Part shown: piece after piece, positions 16,430 through 24,741 of the stretch
Layout of the letters: every line of letters starts with the position of its first letter
Numbering within the stretch: the stretch's first letter is position 1
Source: a candidate division WOR-3 bacterium
Lineage (GTDB): Bacteria; Hydrothermota; Tepidihabitantia; Tepidihabitantales; Tepidihabitantaceae
Reading direction: 5' to 3'
DNA: 64,000 nucleotides
NCBI GenBank assembly: GCA_013177935.1
Contig: JABLXZ010000001.1
Location: 636,191 to 700,190 of the forward strand
The notes under the pieces: generated by a model
What the model was told of the DNA's origin: nothing
The model's input: only the letters and a program-made list of their open reading frames with translations
Database searches by the model: none
Made by a program: the position numbers and the translations under genes

Positions 16430-17932
16430 ATGGCTCCACGACTTAACGATGAAACAAAAATCAGGCGGTTAACCGCTGAGGTTTTGCGCTACGCCGCCCA
16501 GAAAGTAGAATATGCCGACCTGCTCTATGAAAGGTTGTTGCGGATAGAACTCCAAAAACTTCCCGACCGTGTAATTCAAAAACCGTTCAATGCTAAAGCC
16601 CGGGTACAACTGCGCCTCCTGGACGACGGGAAAAAAGTTGAACTAAAAGTCGGGACACTTGAACTGGCATCACTTAAACAGGCAGTTGACGACGGTGTAA
16701 AACTCCTGAAACTTACGCCCGCGCCCCCAAAACCGGTATGCCTTGCTCCCATTCCCAATCCGGGCAAAATCCACTACGGTGCTCCCGCCCCCAAAGCATT
16801 TCCTGCCGCCCGGATTTTCGCTGCGATTATTGACGGGGTGGAAAGCATCGCTCGTAAGATTGAGCACCAGCATCCGGGAATGGAATTGAAACCGGAATTC
16901 TGGTTTTTCTCGCAGCGCGAGGAGAAGGTTATTGCCGACACCGACGGCGTTTTTAAAACTCAGGTTATGCCCCGAACATTCTTTCAACTTTTTACCCGGG
17001 TAAAAGGTCCGGATGGAAAAATGACCCAGACTCGAGCCAGGTTGGGTAATCCCCTGCCTAACTCTTTTATTGTTGAACCTGGCAAAAACGGATTTCACCT
17101 CAGCCGCCTTGCCGCACGACACATCCGGGAATGGATGGAAAAGACGGTTGAGTTGCAGAACGCTGTAACCCTATCGCCCGAAGAAATTAACTCTCTTACC
17201 CACTTAGTATTACACTATACTACCCTCGGCGTCTTCGTTCACGAAGCACTGGGACATAACTTTGAAGCCGACATCGTCAAAGCCGGTGGTTCCGGAATAA
17301 TTGACCAGGAGGGAAAACCGAAAGGGATGGTAGCGGCTGAAGATGTGAACATCTTAGACGGACCACTACCGGATAAATTTGACCAGGGGTTTGGTACCGA
17401 ATTTATCGATGATGAAGGAGTCGAAGTCCAGACCAAACTCCTTGCCGAACATGGTGTTGCTCAGGGAATGATATTAAATCGGGAAACCGCGGCTTATTTC
17501 GGATTACCCCCTAACGGTGGCGCATTTAGCGAACTGGGTGACCGCAGAATTCCCCGGATGTCAAACACCTTCGTTATGCCCGCCTCTAAGCGCAACTGGC
17601 ATAAAAAACTTGAGGAACTTATCAGCGACATTCCCCGGGGCATAATCCTCATTGGAACATCAGGTGGTGCCGTATCCAAAGATGGCATGTCTTCCTCGGT
17701 ACTTATCGGCTATCTTGTTGAAAACGGTAAAATTACCAAAACGGTCAAACCTTCCAACTTTTCTGCCAAAACCCTTTATGCCTTGCGGTATGTTGATGGG
17801 TTTGCCGGACCAATTTCAATCGACGATGTCGGTTTCTGTGGAAAAGGACAAACGAAATATGTCGGGGACGGAGGACCAATGTGGACGAGGATAAAAAATA
17901 ACGAGTTTGTTAGCCTTTCGGTTCAGGGGTAA
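16430..17932 (+). CDS. tldD: TldD metalloprotease subunit
   Basis: 500 residues. The TldD/PmbA family zinc motif HEALGH (HExxxH) is at residues 271-276, followed by the family block GTSGGAVSKDGMSSS and a C-terminal GFCGKGQTKYVGDGGP. With TldE it forms a protease that degrades unfolded peptides and, in other bacteria, matures modified peptides such as microcin B17. The next gene, 3 nt downstream, encodes the partner. Start set by a leaderless promoter. At 500 residues it is slightly longer than E. coli TldD (481). Confidence 0.93.
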   Translation: MAPRLNDETKIRRLTAEVLRYAAQKVEYADLLYERLLRIELQKLPDRVIQKPFNAKARVQLRLLDDGKKVELKVGTLELASLKQAVDDGVKLLKLTPAPPKPVCLAPIPNPGKIHYGAPAPKAFPAARIFAAIIDGVESIARKIEHQHPGMELKPEFWFFSQREEKVIADTDGVFKTQVMPRTFFQLFTRVKGPDGKMTQTRARLGNPLPNSFIVEPGKNGFHLSRLAARHIREWMEKTVELQNAVTLSPEEINSLTHLVLHYTTLGVFVHEALGHNFEADIVKAGGSGIIDQEGKPKGMVAAEDVNILDGPLPDKFDQGFGTEFIDDEGVEVQTKLLAEHGVAQGMILNRETAAYFGLPPNGGAFSELGDRRIPRMSNTFVMPASKRNWHKKLEELISDIPRGIILIGTSGGAVSKDGMSSSVLIGYLVENGKITKTVKPSNFSAKTLYALRYVDGFAGPISIDDVGFCGKGQTKYVGDGGPMWTRIKNNEFVSLSVQG

Positions 17933-17935
17933 TGT

Positions 17936-19276
17936 ATGGAACTACTCAAATTCAATGAAAAAGTAGCAAAACTGGCAAGAAAGTTAAAACTGGACGATTG
18001 TGAACTACTTGTCACCAACAGCCGGGTCCTCAGTGCCCGGATTGAAAATAAAGAAATCACCCTCGAGTTGAAAGAAGACATCTTCGCCGCCGGTCTCCGC
18101 ATCCTCAAAAGAGGTAAAATCAGCTATGTCCCGATAACTGAACCAAATTTTGACCTTCTGGAACGTGGTATCACAACCGCACTCGTCAAAGCCGCACCTT
18201 CTCCTCTGCCATCATTTGCCATAATTGATAACCTGTCCGATGGGCTTTTAAATTTTGACCCGGTGGTTGCCAATCTTTTCAACTCACCGGGTAAAGTACA
18301 GGAAATCGCCCGCGAACTTGTCAGCCGAGCTTTCGCCACCGGTAAAATCGAAACGATTGAAGGTGCAATTCAGGTTGAAATTGAACAGCGACTGGTTTCC
18401 ACCTTACACAGCCCTGATGTCGCTTATGCTGAACGCACCGGTTTTTCTGCTTTTGCCGAAGTGAACTCAAAAGATTTTGACTTTGTAGCAGGAAGAAAGT
18501 CTCCTGAAGTAATGGAACAGGTAATCGAACTGGGCGCCCGCGTTGCCCGCAGTTTATCCGACCGGCAAACCAATCCCGAACAGGAAAATATGCGAGGCAA
18601 AAAGGTACCGGTAATTCTGCATCCGGTGATGCTTGAAGAGCTCATCCGCCGGCTGGTCGCCGAACATCTTTATGCCTCAACGGTGCAAGAAGGGATGTCG
18701 CGCTTGCGGCTTGGTGAACGCGTTGCCCCCGAACAGTTTACACTGTGGGACGACGCGACCGCTCCCTATGATGGCAACACCTTCCCCACCGACGATGAAG
18801 GCACCGCCAGCCGGAAAAACCTGATAATTGAAAATGGCATCTTGAAGATGTACCTTTATGACCGAACAACCGCGTTTAAAGATGGGGTCGAATCAACCGG
18901 CAATGGCAAAAGACGACCAGTACTGATCGAAGAGGAACATGAAGCACCGGTCCGCTGCACCATCAATGACATTTACCTCGCTCCGGGAAATCAGTCGCTC
19001 GATGAAATGGTGAAATCAATTAAACATGGGTTGCTCGTAAAAATGCTACTTGGCTTCCATACCGCGAACCGAACAACTGGTGACTTCACAAACCCACTTT
19101 ACTTTGGCCAAGTAATAAGAGATGGCGAAATTGTCGCACTCCCGGAACCCGGACGCTGGGCGCTCAAAGGAAACGCCCTTGACTGTCTTAAAACGGTTCA
19201 GGCGATTAGCCGTGAAACCAAACCGACCGGCTCGGGAATTCTACCCTGGGTAAAGACGGAACTGACCGTCGCTTAA
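17936..19276 (+). CDS. tldE: TldE/PmbA protease partner
   Basis: 446 residues, same fold as TldD but without the HExxxH motif, as expected for the non-catalytic partner. Family features include the N-terminal SRVLSARIENKEI and the C-terminal GLLVKMLLGFHTANRTTGDF. It pairs with TldD in a heterodimer. No peptide-maturation genes are visible nearby, so general proteolysis is the safer reading. The stop interlocks with the cvpA-like stop over 19273-19276. Confidence 0.92.
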   Translation: MELLKFNEKVAKLARKLKLDDCELLVTNSRVLSARIENKEITLELKEDIFAAGLRILKRGKISYVPITEPNFDLLERGITTALVKAAPSPLPSFAIIDNLSDGLLNFDPVVANLFNSPGKVQEIARELVSRAFATGKIETIEGAIQVEIEQRLVSTLHSPDVAYAERTGFSAFAEVNSKDFDFVAGRKSPEVMEQVIELGARVARSLSDRQTNPEQENMRGKKVPVILHPVMLEELIRRLVAEHLYASTVQEGMSRLRLGERVAPEQFTLWDDATAPYDGNTFPTDDEGTASRKNLIIENGILKMYLYDRTTAFKDGVESTGNGKRRPVLIEEEHEAPVRCTINDIYLAPGNQSLDEMVKSIKHGLLVKMLLGFHTANRTTGDFTNPLYFGQVIRDGEIVALPEPGRWALKGNALDCLKTVQAISRETKPTGSGILPWVKTELTVA

Positions 19277-19764
19277 ATGTTGTTGTAGCGAGCGATTCGC
19301 AATATCCCCAGCAACTCGCGGAAGGCGCCAAAGTAAAGTACCTGGGTTGCCATCCAGGAACGGTGTACCGCCTCAACCACCTGAGGTCGACTTGCATCGT
19401 AAGCGACAATAAGGGTCCGCAGCACAGCGTGCCCGAACACCATACCACAAACAATCCCCAGTAAAAGACCGATGAAATGGTTGAACACACCAAAGCCGAA
19501 CTCGAAAAGCTGGTTCAATCCGCTGGCAAGTAACAATGCCAACACCGATAAAATGACAAAAATGCCAATAAAACAGACCGCCGGGGCAAGACCGATTATT
19601 TGATGAATGGGAATAAAAAGCCGCACCGTGGCAACCAGTGCTCCGATAAAAAGGGCCGTTTCATAGAGAACGAGCGAAAAATCCCTTGTTGCCCTGAGAA
19701 ATTGAATTGCGGCACCGGTCGCAACAACCCCAATCGTCATTATGTCAATCCAGTTGAACCTCAT
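19273..19764 (-). CDS. cvpA: CvpA-family inner-membrane protein
   Basis: 163 residues with four predicted membrane helices (about residues 8-24, 31-50, 57-82 and 92-115). The N-terminus FNWIDIMTIGVV matches the CvpA start. CvpA is needed for colicin V export in E. coli and for envelope stress resistance elsewhere; the molecular role is unclear. The C-terminal ~45 residues are soluble. Its start overlaps the end of the DUF4177 gene by four bases. Confidence 0.78.
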   Translation of the reverse strand: MRFNWIDIMTIGVVATGAAIQFLRATRDFSLVLYETALFIGALVATVRLFIPIHQIIGLAPAVCFIGIFVILSVLALLLASGLNQLFEFGFGVFNHFIGLLLGIVCGMVFGHAVLRTLIVAYDASRPQVVEAVHRSWMATQVLYFGAFRELLGILRIARYNNI

Positions 19765-20027
19765 CCTGCCGAATCGGTTTCTCGCTCAACTAAAGGTCTT
19801 TTAAAAAACAGAACCGCCCGGGTTATTATTCCGCTGTGTTCCGACCCGTTAACCGTTGCCACCAGTTCCCACCCTTCTCGTCCTAAATCATTGACATATG
19901 CTTCAACCCCCTCCATCGTATCCCGCGGCTTCTTTTCACCCGGCACCTGTACACCCCAGCGTGCCATTTTCAATATCGGACTCAGGTTGATATCAATCTG
20001 TAAAAACTTGTATTCCCATTTTGTCAT
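19761..20027 (-). CDS. DUF4177-like small protein
   Basis: 88 residues. The pattern KWEYKFLQIDINL followed by VNDLGREGWELVATV is that of DUF4177 proteins, small alpha/beta proteins of unknown function. It carries a 30-residue C-terminal tail. AAGGAG precedes the ATG. Probably co-transcribed with the cvpA-like gene (ATGA overlap). Confidence 0.7.
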   Translation of the reverse strand: MTKWEYKFLQIDINLSPILKMARWGVQVPGEKKPRDTMEGVEAYVNDLGREGWELVATVNGSEHSGIITRAVLFFKRPLVERETDSAG

Positions 20028-20049
20028 CTTTCAACTCCTTTCTTCTTTA

Positions 20050-20077
20050 ATCCTAATCTGGTAAAATAGCCAGTCAA
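20050..20077 (-). promoter_or_regulatory. Promoter of the DUF4177-cvpA operon
   Basis: Minus strand: TTGACT (20077-20072), 16 nt spacer, TAGGAT (20055-20050), then 22 nt to the ATG at 20027 including AAGGAG. A short conventional leader. Confidence 0.52.
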
Positions 20078-20101
20078 GGATAACCGGTACCAACTACAGG
20101 C

Positions 20102-20137
20102 TTGACTCCCCTCCTTCTGTGCCGTAATATCCAGACT
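20102..20137 (+). promoter_or_regulatory. Leaderless promoter of the aldolase-like gene
   Basis: TTGACT (20102-20107), 17 nt spacer, TAATAT (20125-20130), 7 nt gap to ATG 20138. An in-frame TTG at 20102 lies in the -35 itself and is rejected as the start. Confidence 0.65.
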
Positions 20138-20779
20138 ATGTCTCGTCCCAAGCAACCAGAACCGGATTGGGGTAAAATTACCCAGCGCTATCTCCCCGCT
20201 CTGACGCGCACTGCCTCCCGCGTTGTCGCTTTAGGCTGGGCAGAAAAAAATGCGGGGAATTTTTCAATCAGAATCGAAGACTATTTGCTGACCAAAATCA
20301 CCGGTGGCTCAATGCAACAAGTCGCCCGTGAACCGCGCTCTTCCATCTGTATTGTTCAACCCCAAAAAGTTGGCTGGCGCTATCGGGTATTACCCTCCGG
20401 GGTCAAACCAACAAAAGAACTACCAACTCACATCCTGGGACAGCGCATCCTGAAAAGGTTTCGCCCTGCAGAAATAGTGCTTTTCCACACCCATCCCTCA
20501 GATATCGTGCGTTTGACCACACTCTTTCCTCAACCCCGAACCCTGCTCCGGAAACTAACTCCATTCATAAAAAATTTTCCAGACGTAGTTACCGCGCTTC
20601 CCTTTCTTAAACCCGGCTCACATTCTCTGGCGCGCGCCACCGCCCGAGCATTAAAAAACTACCGTTTAATAATCTGGGTCAATCACGGCGTCATCGCCTC
20701 GGGCAAAACGCTGCAGGAAACATTGCGGTTAATCCAGCAACTCAACGCTGTGGCTCAAAAAATTCTTTGCCAACGATAG
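20138..20779 (+). CDS. Class II aldolase/adducin-family protein
   Basis: 213 residues. The substrate/phosphate loop KNAGNFSIR, the zinc ligands in FHTHPSD and WVNHGVI, and ITGGSM fit the class II aldolase fold of fuculose- and rhamnulose-1-phosphate aldolases and ribulose-phosphate epimerases. The closest look is to RhaD-like proteins, but the sugar is not decidable from sequence. It starts a unit with a SpoU methylase 10 nt downstream and no sugar genes nearby. Confidence 0.8.
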   Translation: MSRPKQPEPDWGKITQRYLPALTRTASRVVALGWAEKNAGNFSIRIEDYLLTKITGGSMQQVAREPRSSICIVQPQKVGWRYRVLPSGVKPTKELPTHILGQRILKRFRPAEIVLFHTHPSDIVRLTTLFPQPRTLLRKLTPFIKNFPDVVTALPFLKPGSHSLARATARALKNYRLIIWVNHGVIASGKTLQETLRLIQQLNAVAQKILCQR

Positions 20780-20789
20780 GACCGCGAAT

Positions 20790-21368
20790 TTGAAAACACC
20801 GCGTTTCCCAAAACACCTGCCTGCACCGGATGGCATCGAAACATTTTACGAAGTTCGCTCCCGCGATTCGCACCTTCCACCTGAACAGTTTGCCCGGCTT
20901 CCCCGACATCCGATTTACATTATCCTTGACAACCTCCGTAGTGCCTTCAATGTCGGCGCTATCTTCCGACTCGCTGATGTTACCCGCGCCCGGGAAATTC
21001 TGCTCTGCGGCTACACCGCACATCCTCCGCATAAAAAACTGGAGCAAACCGCTTTGGGTACAACCAATTCCGTGCCCTGGCGTTGGTTTCAAAACACCGT
21101 TAACGCCGTCCTGGAGCTGAAGAAAAACGGGGTGCAAATTGTCGCCCTGGAAACGGTTACCGGCGCCCCCTCTTTTCATCGTTTCACCTACCAATTTCCC
21201 GTCGGTATCGTTCTCGGCAACGAAGCACTGGGTGTTTCTCAGCAAGTCTTGGAGCTTTGTGATGGTATTGTCGACATCCCGGTTTTGGGCTATAAGAATT
21301 CGCTTAATGTCGCAACCGCTGCGGCGGTTGTCCTCTACGAACTGCTTCGGCAGGGCAACTGGATTTAA
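20790..21368 (+). CDS. SpoU/TrmH-family RNA 2'-O-methyltransferase
   Basis: 192 residues from TTG 20790. SPOUT motifs: NLRSAFNVGAIFRLAD (motif 1), VGIVLGNEALGVS (motif 2) and IPVLGYKNSLNVATAAAVVLYE (motif 3). It methylates a ribose 2'-OH in tRNA or rRNA using SAM bound in the trefoil knot. There is no N-terminal L30e-like substrate domain, so it is a short form closer to TrmH than to RlmB. The TTG start has only a weak AGGA upstream. Confidence 0.88.
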   Translation: MKTPRFPKHLPAPDGIETFYEVRSRDSHLPPEQFARLPRHPIYIILDNLRSAFNVGAIFRLADVTRAREILLCGYTAHPPHKKLEQTALGTTNSVPWRWFQNTVNAVLELKKNGVQIVALETVTGAPSFHRFTYQFPVGIVLGNEALGVSQQVLELCDGIVDIPVLGYKNSLNVATAAAVVLYELLRQGNWI

Positions 21369-21414
21369 TCAACCGGCTCAGCCCCAACTCTTCCCATTTT
21401 ACTCGTTAACTTAT

Positions 21415-21825
21415 TTATTCAACCGGTCTAACCTTAGGAATGTGTGACTTCAAAACCGGCTTCTTATAAAGTCCTACGCCCAGTACAAAACCCTGCCAGA
21501 CAATAAGCACAAACCCATTCTCCACCCCGGCGTCAATTTCAATAGAACTGCCGTTGATCAGACCTTTTGCCTGCTCATCGTTAACCTCAATTAGATTTTT
21601 CTGAGCCGATTTCCCTAAAATCTGCATCGCAAAAGTGGTCGGTTTAACCGAATGAGGAAATAAGCGACAGAGCCGTATCCCCCGGCGTAACGGCTTCAAC
21701 CTATCAAACTGCATCACTTCTGAAGTCCCGGCAAAAATTGTCTCCTGTTCTTTTATAAGTTCCAGACCTTCCAGCCAGTTAGCCGACAATCCAAACCTCA
21801 ACCGCAAAAAATCAATCTGCTCCAT
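21415..21825 (-). CDS. PUA-like RNA-binding domain protein (RsmF C-terminal type)
   Basis: 136 residues. The sequence, with IRLCRLFPHSVKPTTFAMQ and the end GFVLGVGLYKK, resembles the C-terminal PUA-like RNA-binding domain that in most NOL1/NOP2/sun methyltransferases is fused to the catalytic domain. Here it is a separate gene: ATG 21825, 14 nt inside the end of the methyltransferase gene, with AGGAAG 7 nt upstream. This arrangement supports translational coupling rather than a sequencing frameshift. It probably acts with the upstream enzyme. Confidence 0.6.
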   Translation of the reverse strand: MEQIDFLRLRFGLSANWLEGLELIKEQETIFAGTSEVMQFDRLKPLRRGIRLCRLFPHSVKPTTFAMQILGKSAQKNLIEVNDEQAKGLINGSSIEIDAGVENGFVLIVWQGFVLGVGLYKKPVLKSHIPKVRPVE

Positions 21826-22756
21826 TTACTGGCTTCCTGATTAGGGCAACAAAAAAAGCTTCGGTGTCGTTATCCTGGGGTAAAATCCGGCAACACCGTT
21901 TTACCACTTCAGGAAAAATTTCACCTTCCCATTCCGTTAGTGCCGGTCGTGTTACAAACCCTGGTAGTTCAAACGGCACAATCTCGGCATCAGGATATCG
22001 TTTGAGCAACGCTGCTACCACCGATTCATTCTCCTCCGGCGCAATCGTACAGGTAGAATAAACCATCACGCCCCCGGGTTTCAAAGCCTGATAACCGGCA
22101 CGTATCAAACCCCGCTGGAGTGTTGAAAACCGTTGAATCGCTTTTATGGACCAGCGGTTCAACGCCTCGCGGGTTTTACGGATTGTTCCTTCCGACGAAC
22201 ACGGCGCATCGACCAGAACGCGGTCAAAGAAATTAGAAACCCTCTTTGCGATAGTTAGCCCATTGGTACGGCAAACCGCAACATTCAAACATCCCATCCG
22301 GTCAATGTTACCGATCAAACCGCGCACCCGGTCTAACGAAATATCATTGGCAACAATCAAGCCCGTATTGTTCATCATTGCTGCCATCTGCGTTGTTTTG
22401 GAACCCGGTGCCGCTGCAACATCAAGAATCCGCTCCCCGGGTTTCGGGTCAAGCACAAGTGCCGGTATCATCGAAGCCGCATCCTGAATATAAATCAACC
22501 CGATAAAGTGGCTGATTGTCTTACCCAGACCTTCTCCTTTTCGGGCGACAAAACCAAAAGGATAATAAGGCAGGGGTTCGGGCTGAAAATCGGTTAAAAG
22601 CGGCAGGACCTTATCCGGTGTCGCCTTCAAGTTGTTAACCCGGAAAACCGTGGGCAAAGGGGTAGCCATCGTTTCAAGGAAAATATCAAAATCCGGTATA
22701 AACTTTGAGTAACGGTAAATAAACTCCTGTGGAAAAAGACGCCTGAGCTCCTTCAT
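21812..22756 (-). CDS. NOL1/NOP2/sun-family RNA m5C methyltransferase
   Basis: 314 residues. SAM-binding ILDVAAAPGSKTTQMAA, the catalytic motif IV DAPCSSEGTIRKT (Pro-Cys) and motif VI YSTCTIAPEENE (Thr-Cys) mark an RsmB/RsmF-type cytosine-5 methyltransferase of rRNA or tRNA. The N-terminus RVNNLKATPDKVLPLL is the usual recognition region. It lacks the C-terminal PUA domain, which is encoded by the overlapping next gene. Its start overlaps the DUF763 stop (ATGA). Confidence 0.9.
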   Translation of the reverse strand: MKELRRLFPQEFIYRYSKFIPDFDIFLETMATPLPTVFRVNNLKATPDKVLPLLTDFQPEPLPYYPFGFVARKGEGLGKTISHFIGLIYIQDAASMIPALVLDPKPGERILDVAAAPGSKTTQMAAMMNNTGLIVANDISLDRVRGLIGNIDRMGCLNVAVCRTNGLTIAKRVSNFFDRVLVDAPCSSEGTIRKTREALNRWSIKAIQRFSTLQRGLIRAGYQALKPGGVMVYSTCTIAPEENESVVAALLKRYPDAEIVPFELPGFVTRPALTEWEGEIFPEVVKRCCRILPQDNDTEAFFVALIRKPVNGAD

Positions 22757-23835
22757 CGTTCAGCTGTTGAAACAGCCCCGGACCATTGCTCAAGCCGTTT
22801 TAGCGCGGCAAGTTTCTCACCCCGCCCCAGTTTTGCCTCCTTGATTCCATTTTCGAGCAAGGAAATAGTGCGGTCATAATCACGGCGGTTGACCGGATAG
22901 GGATAACCATCCTTACCACCATGGGCAAACGAGTAAGTTACCGGGTCCCGAAAAGAAAGTGGTGCCCCATAAACCACCTCAGCCACCAGCGCCAGCGCTC
23001 GCACCGTTTTCGGTCCAACCCCAGGTGTAAGTAAAAATTGGGCAAAATCTGCTGGCGGCTTTTCATAGGTACTCACCAGCACCTTTTTCAAATAGGTGGG
23101 ACTGATGTCCGAATCAAGAATCGGATGCTGCTCCGGCATTTTCAGCCGGGTAACATCCTTCAGGGTCTTTTCCGGAACATCCTTTGCCAGTTCCACCACC
23201 ACCTGTCTTGCCTTTTCCGCCTCGTGGGCAACCATATTCAACACCGCACCCGCTCGTGCTCCAGTAATCGCCTTATGGGGCTCGTTTACAAAACTTTCCA
23301 GACCCTCTGAATACCAGTGATACCTTCGTGCCCAGCGCGTTGTTGCATTCATCCCCTGTTGCACTATCGCCCACTTCCCATCCCTGGTGCTGATGAACAT
23401 ATGGTGGTAAATCTGAAAACCATCCTGCAAGCCGCTGGAATCAACTTTAGCAACCAGACGACTGGTCTGGGTTAAAATCGTCCCATTGACTCCAAACCGT
23501 TCGGCATAAAAATTAATCTCCTCTGGTGTCCGGCGCGCTGCCCTGCCCTTTCCACCGCAGACAAAAAATCCCAAATCGTGCTCTAAACCTTTAATCCCTT
23601 CCTTCAGGGCACCACAAACTGTTGTTGTCAAACCCGAAGAGTGCCAGTCAAATCCGGCAACACAACCGAGGCTCTGAAACCAAACTGGGTCTGAGAACCG
23701 ACGCAAAACCTCTTCTGTCCCGAACTCGGCTACGATAACTTCCACAACCGCCCGTACCAACCGCTTCATTCTTTCAAAAAGCCAGGCTGGTGCCGAGCCA
23801 TAATGCAAAGGCAAATCGACAATGCCGCGCCGCAT
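22753..23835 (-). CDS. DUF763 protein with helix-hairpin-helix motif
   Basis: 360 residues, a full-length DUF763 protein. The N-terminus MRRGIVDLPLHYGSAPAWLF is the family start. Further blocks are WHSSGLTTTVCGALKEG, YHHMFISTRDGKWAIVQQGM and ARRYHWYSEG. A helix-hairpin-helix follows at about residue 275 (LLTPGVGPKTVRALAL), suggesting nucleic-acid binding. The family is found mainly in archaea and thermophilic bacteria, and its function is not established. It leads a three-gene operon with an RNA m5C methyltransferase and its PUA partner, which hints at an RNA role (inference). Confidence 0.88.
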   Translation of the reverse strand: MRRGIVDLPLHYGSAPAWLFERMKRLVRAVVEVIVAEFGTEEVLRRFSDPVWFQSLGCVAGFDWHSSGLTTTVCGALKEGIKGLEHDLGFFVCGGKGRAARRTPEEINFYAERFGVNGTILTQTSRLVAKVDSSGLQDGFQIYHHMFISTRDGKWAIVQQGMNATTRWARRYHWYSEGLESFVNEPHKAITGARAGAVLNMVAHEAEKARQVVVELAKDVPEKTLKDVTRLKMPEQHPILDSDISPTYLKKVLVSTYEKPPADFAQFLLTPGVGPKTVRALALVAEVVYGAPLSFRDPVTYSFAHGGKDGYPYPVNRRDYDRTISLLENGIKEAKLGRGEKLAALKRLEQWSGAVSTAER

Positions 23836-23841
23836 AAACTG

Positions 23842-23869
23842 ATTGTATGTCGAAACCGTTTCAGGTCAA
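23842..23869 (-). promoter_or_regulatory. Leaderless promoter of the DUF763 operon
   Basis: Minus strand: TTGACC (23869-23864), 16 nt spacer, TACAAT (23847-23842), 6 nt gap to ATG 23835. Confidence 0.6.
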
Positions 23870-23897
23870 GAGACCGGGTTTGCCCTAAACTCATCTA

Positions 23898-23925
23898 TTG
23901 ACAAATGCCGGCGCTTGCTTACAAT
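23898..23925 (+). promoter_or_regulatory. Promoter upstream of tRNA-Ala and pdaD
   Basis: TTGACA (23898-23903), 16 nt spacer, TACAAT (23920-23925). The tRNA begins ~110 nt further on, so the primary transcript would carry a leader removed by RNase P and could continue into pdaD. Confidence 0.55.
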
Positions 23926-24042
23926 TCATTCGGCAGTGAACCGAATAACTTTTCAATCCGGACCGGCACAGGCAGTTGCCGGCGGTTCGGGGTTCAAACG
24001 GAGCATGTTGCCTTGAATACGGCACATGCAATAAAAGTACTT

Positions 24043-24115
24043 GGGGCAGTAGCTCAGTTGGGAGAGCGCCAGAATCGCACTCTGGAGGTCGCCAGTTCAA
24101 ATCTGGTCTGCTCCA
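24043..24115 (+). tRNA. tRNA-Ala (CGC anticodon)
   Basis: 73 nt cloverleaf. Acceptor GGGGCAG/CTGCTCC carries the G3-U70 wobble that identifies alanine tRNAs. D-stem GCTC/GAGC; anticodon stem CCAGA/TCTGG with loop ATCGCAC, giving anticodon CGC for GCG codons; T-arm GCCAG-TTCAAAT-CTGGT. The discriminator A is at 24115 and the CCA tail is not encoded. pdaD starts 23 nt downstream, so both may share a transcript. Confidence 0.95.
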
Positions 24116-24138
24116 CTTTTTTCTTTTAAGGAGGGTAG

Positions 24139-24741
24139 ATGGTCATCTTGCCTCGTTATGTATTTCTCACCAAAGGGGTTGGTGTTCATCGGGAGCGTCT
24201 TGCCAGTTTTGAGGCGGCATTGCGCGATGCGGGCATCGCTCCTTTTAATCTGGTTCGGGTCTCTTCAATCTTCCCCCCATACTGTCGCATCATTTCACGC
24301 ACGCGCGGTTTGAATCTGTTGAAACCGGGCCAGGTGCTGTTTGTAGTTATCAGTGATAACGCCACTAATGAACCGCACCGGCTCATCGCCGCATCTATCG
24401 GTATCGCTATCCCCAAGGACCCATCGCGCTACGGTTACCTCTCAGAATACCACTCTTTCGGCGAGCGAGAAGAAAAAGCCGGCGATTATGCCGAAGACCT
24501 TGCCGCGCAGATGCTTGCCACCACCCTGGGCGTACCGTTTGACCCGGACCTCAGTTACGACAAACGGAAAGAGGTGTGGAAAATCGCCAAAGAGATTGTC
24601 CGCACCCAGAACATCACCCAGAGCGCCATCGGCAATAAAAATGGCTTATGGACAACGGTTGTTGCCGCCGCTGTGTTCGTTACCGATGTACCGGAAGATA
24701 AGGAAACCGAGACCGAATCTTCGGCCCAACCCCGGGGTTAA
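24139..24741 (+). CDS. pdaD: Pyruvoyl-dependent arginine decarboxylase
   Basis: 200 residues. The proenzyme self-cleavage site VSSIFPP lies at residues 41-47, so cleavage between Ser42 and Ser43 would create the pyruvoyl cofactor. FLTKGVGVHRERLASFE and the C-terminal NGLWTTVVAAAVFV are family blocks. It makes agmatine from arginine for polyamine synthesis and is common in archaea and scattered thermophilic or chlamydial bacteria. AAGGAGG at 24128-24134 sets the ATG. The stop interlocks with the SpoIID stop over 24738-24741. Confidence 0.93.
   Translation: MVILPRYVFLTKGVGVHRERLASFEAALRDAGIAPFNLVRVSSIFPPYCRIISRTRGLNLLKPGQVLFVVISDNATNEPHRLIAASIGIAIPKDPSRYGYLSEYHSFGEREEKAGDYAEDLAAQMLATTLGVPFDPDLSYDKRKEVWKIAKEIVRTQNITQSAIGNKNGLWTTVVAAAVFVTDVPEDKETETESSAQPRG

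Noticed and set aside
23905-24212. Two plus-strand ORFs of 74-78 codons over the tRNA
   Set aside because: They run through the tRNA-Ala gene and overlap pdaD out of frame.
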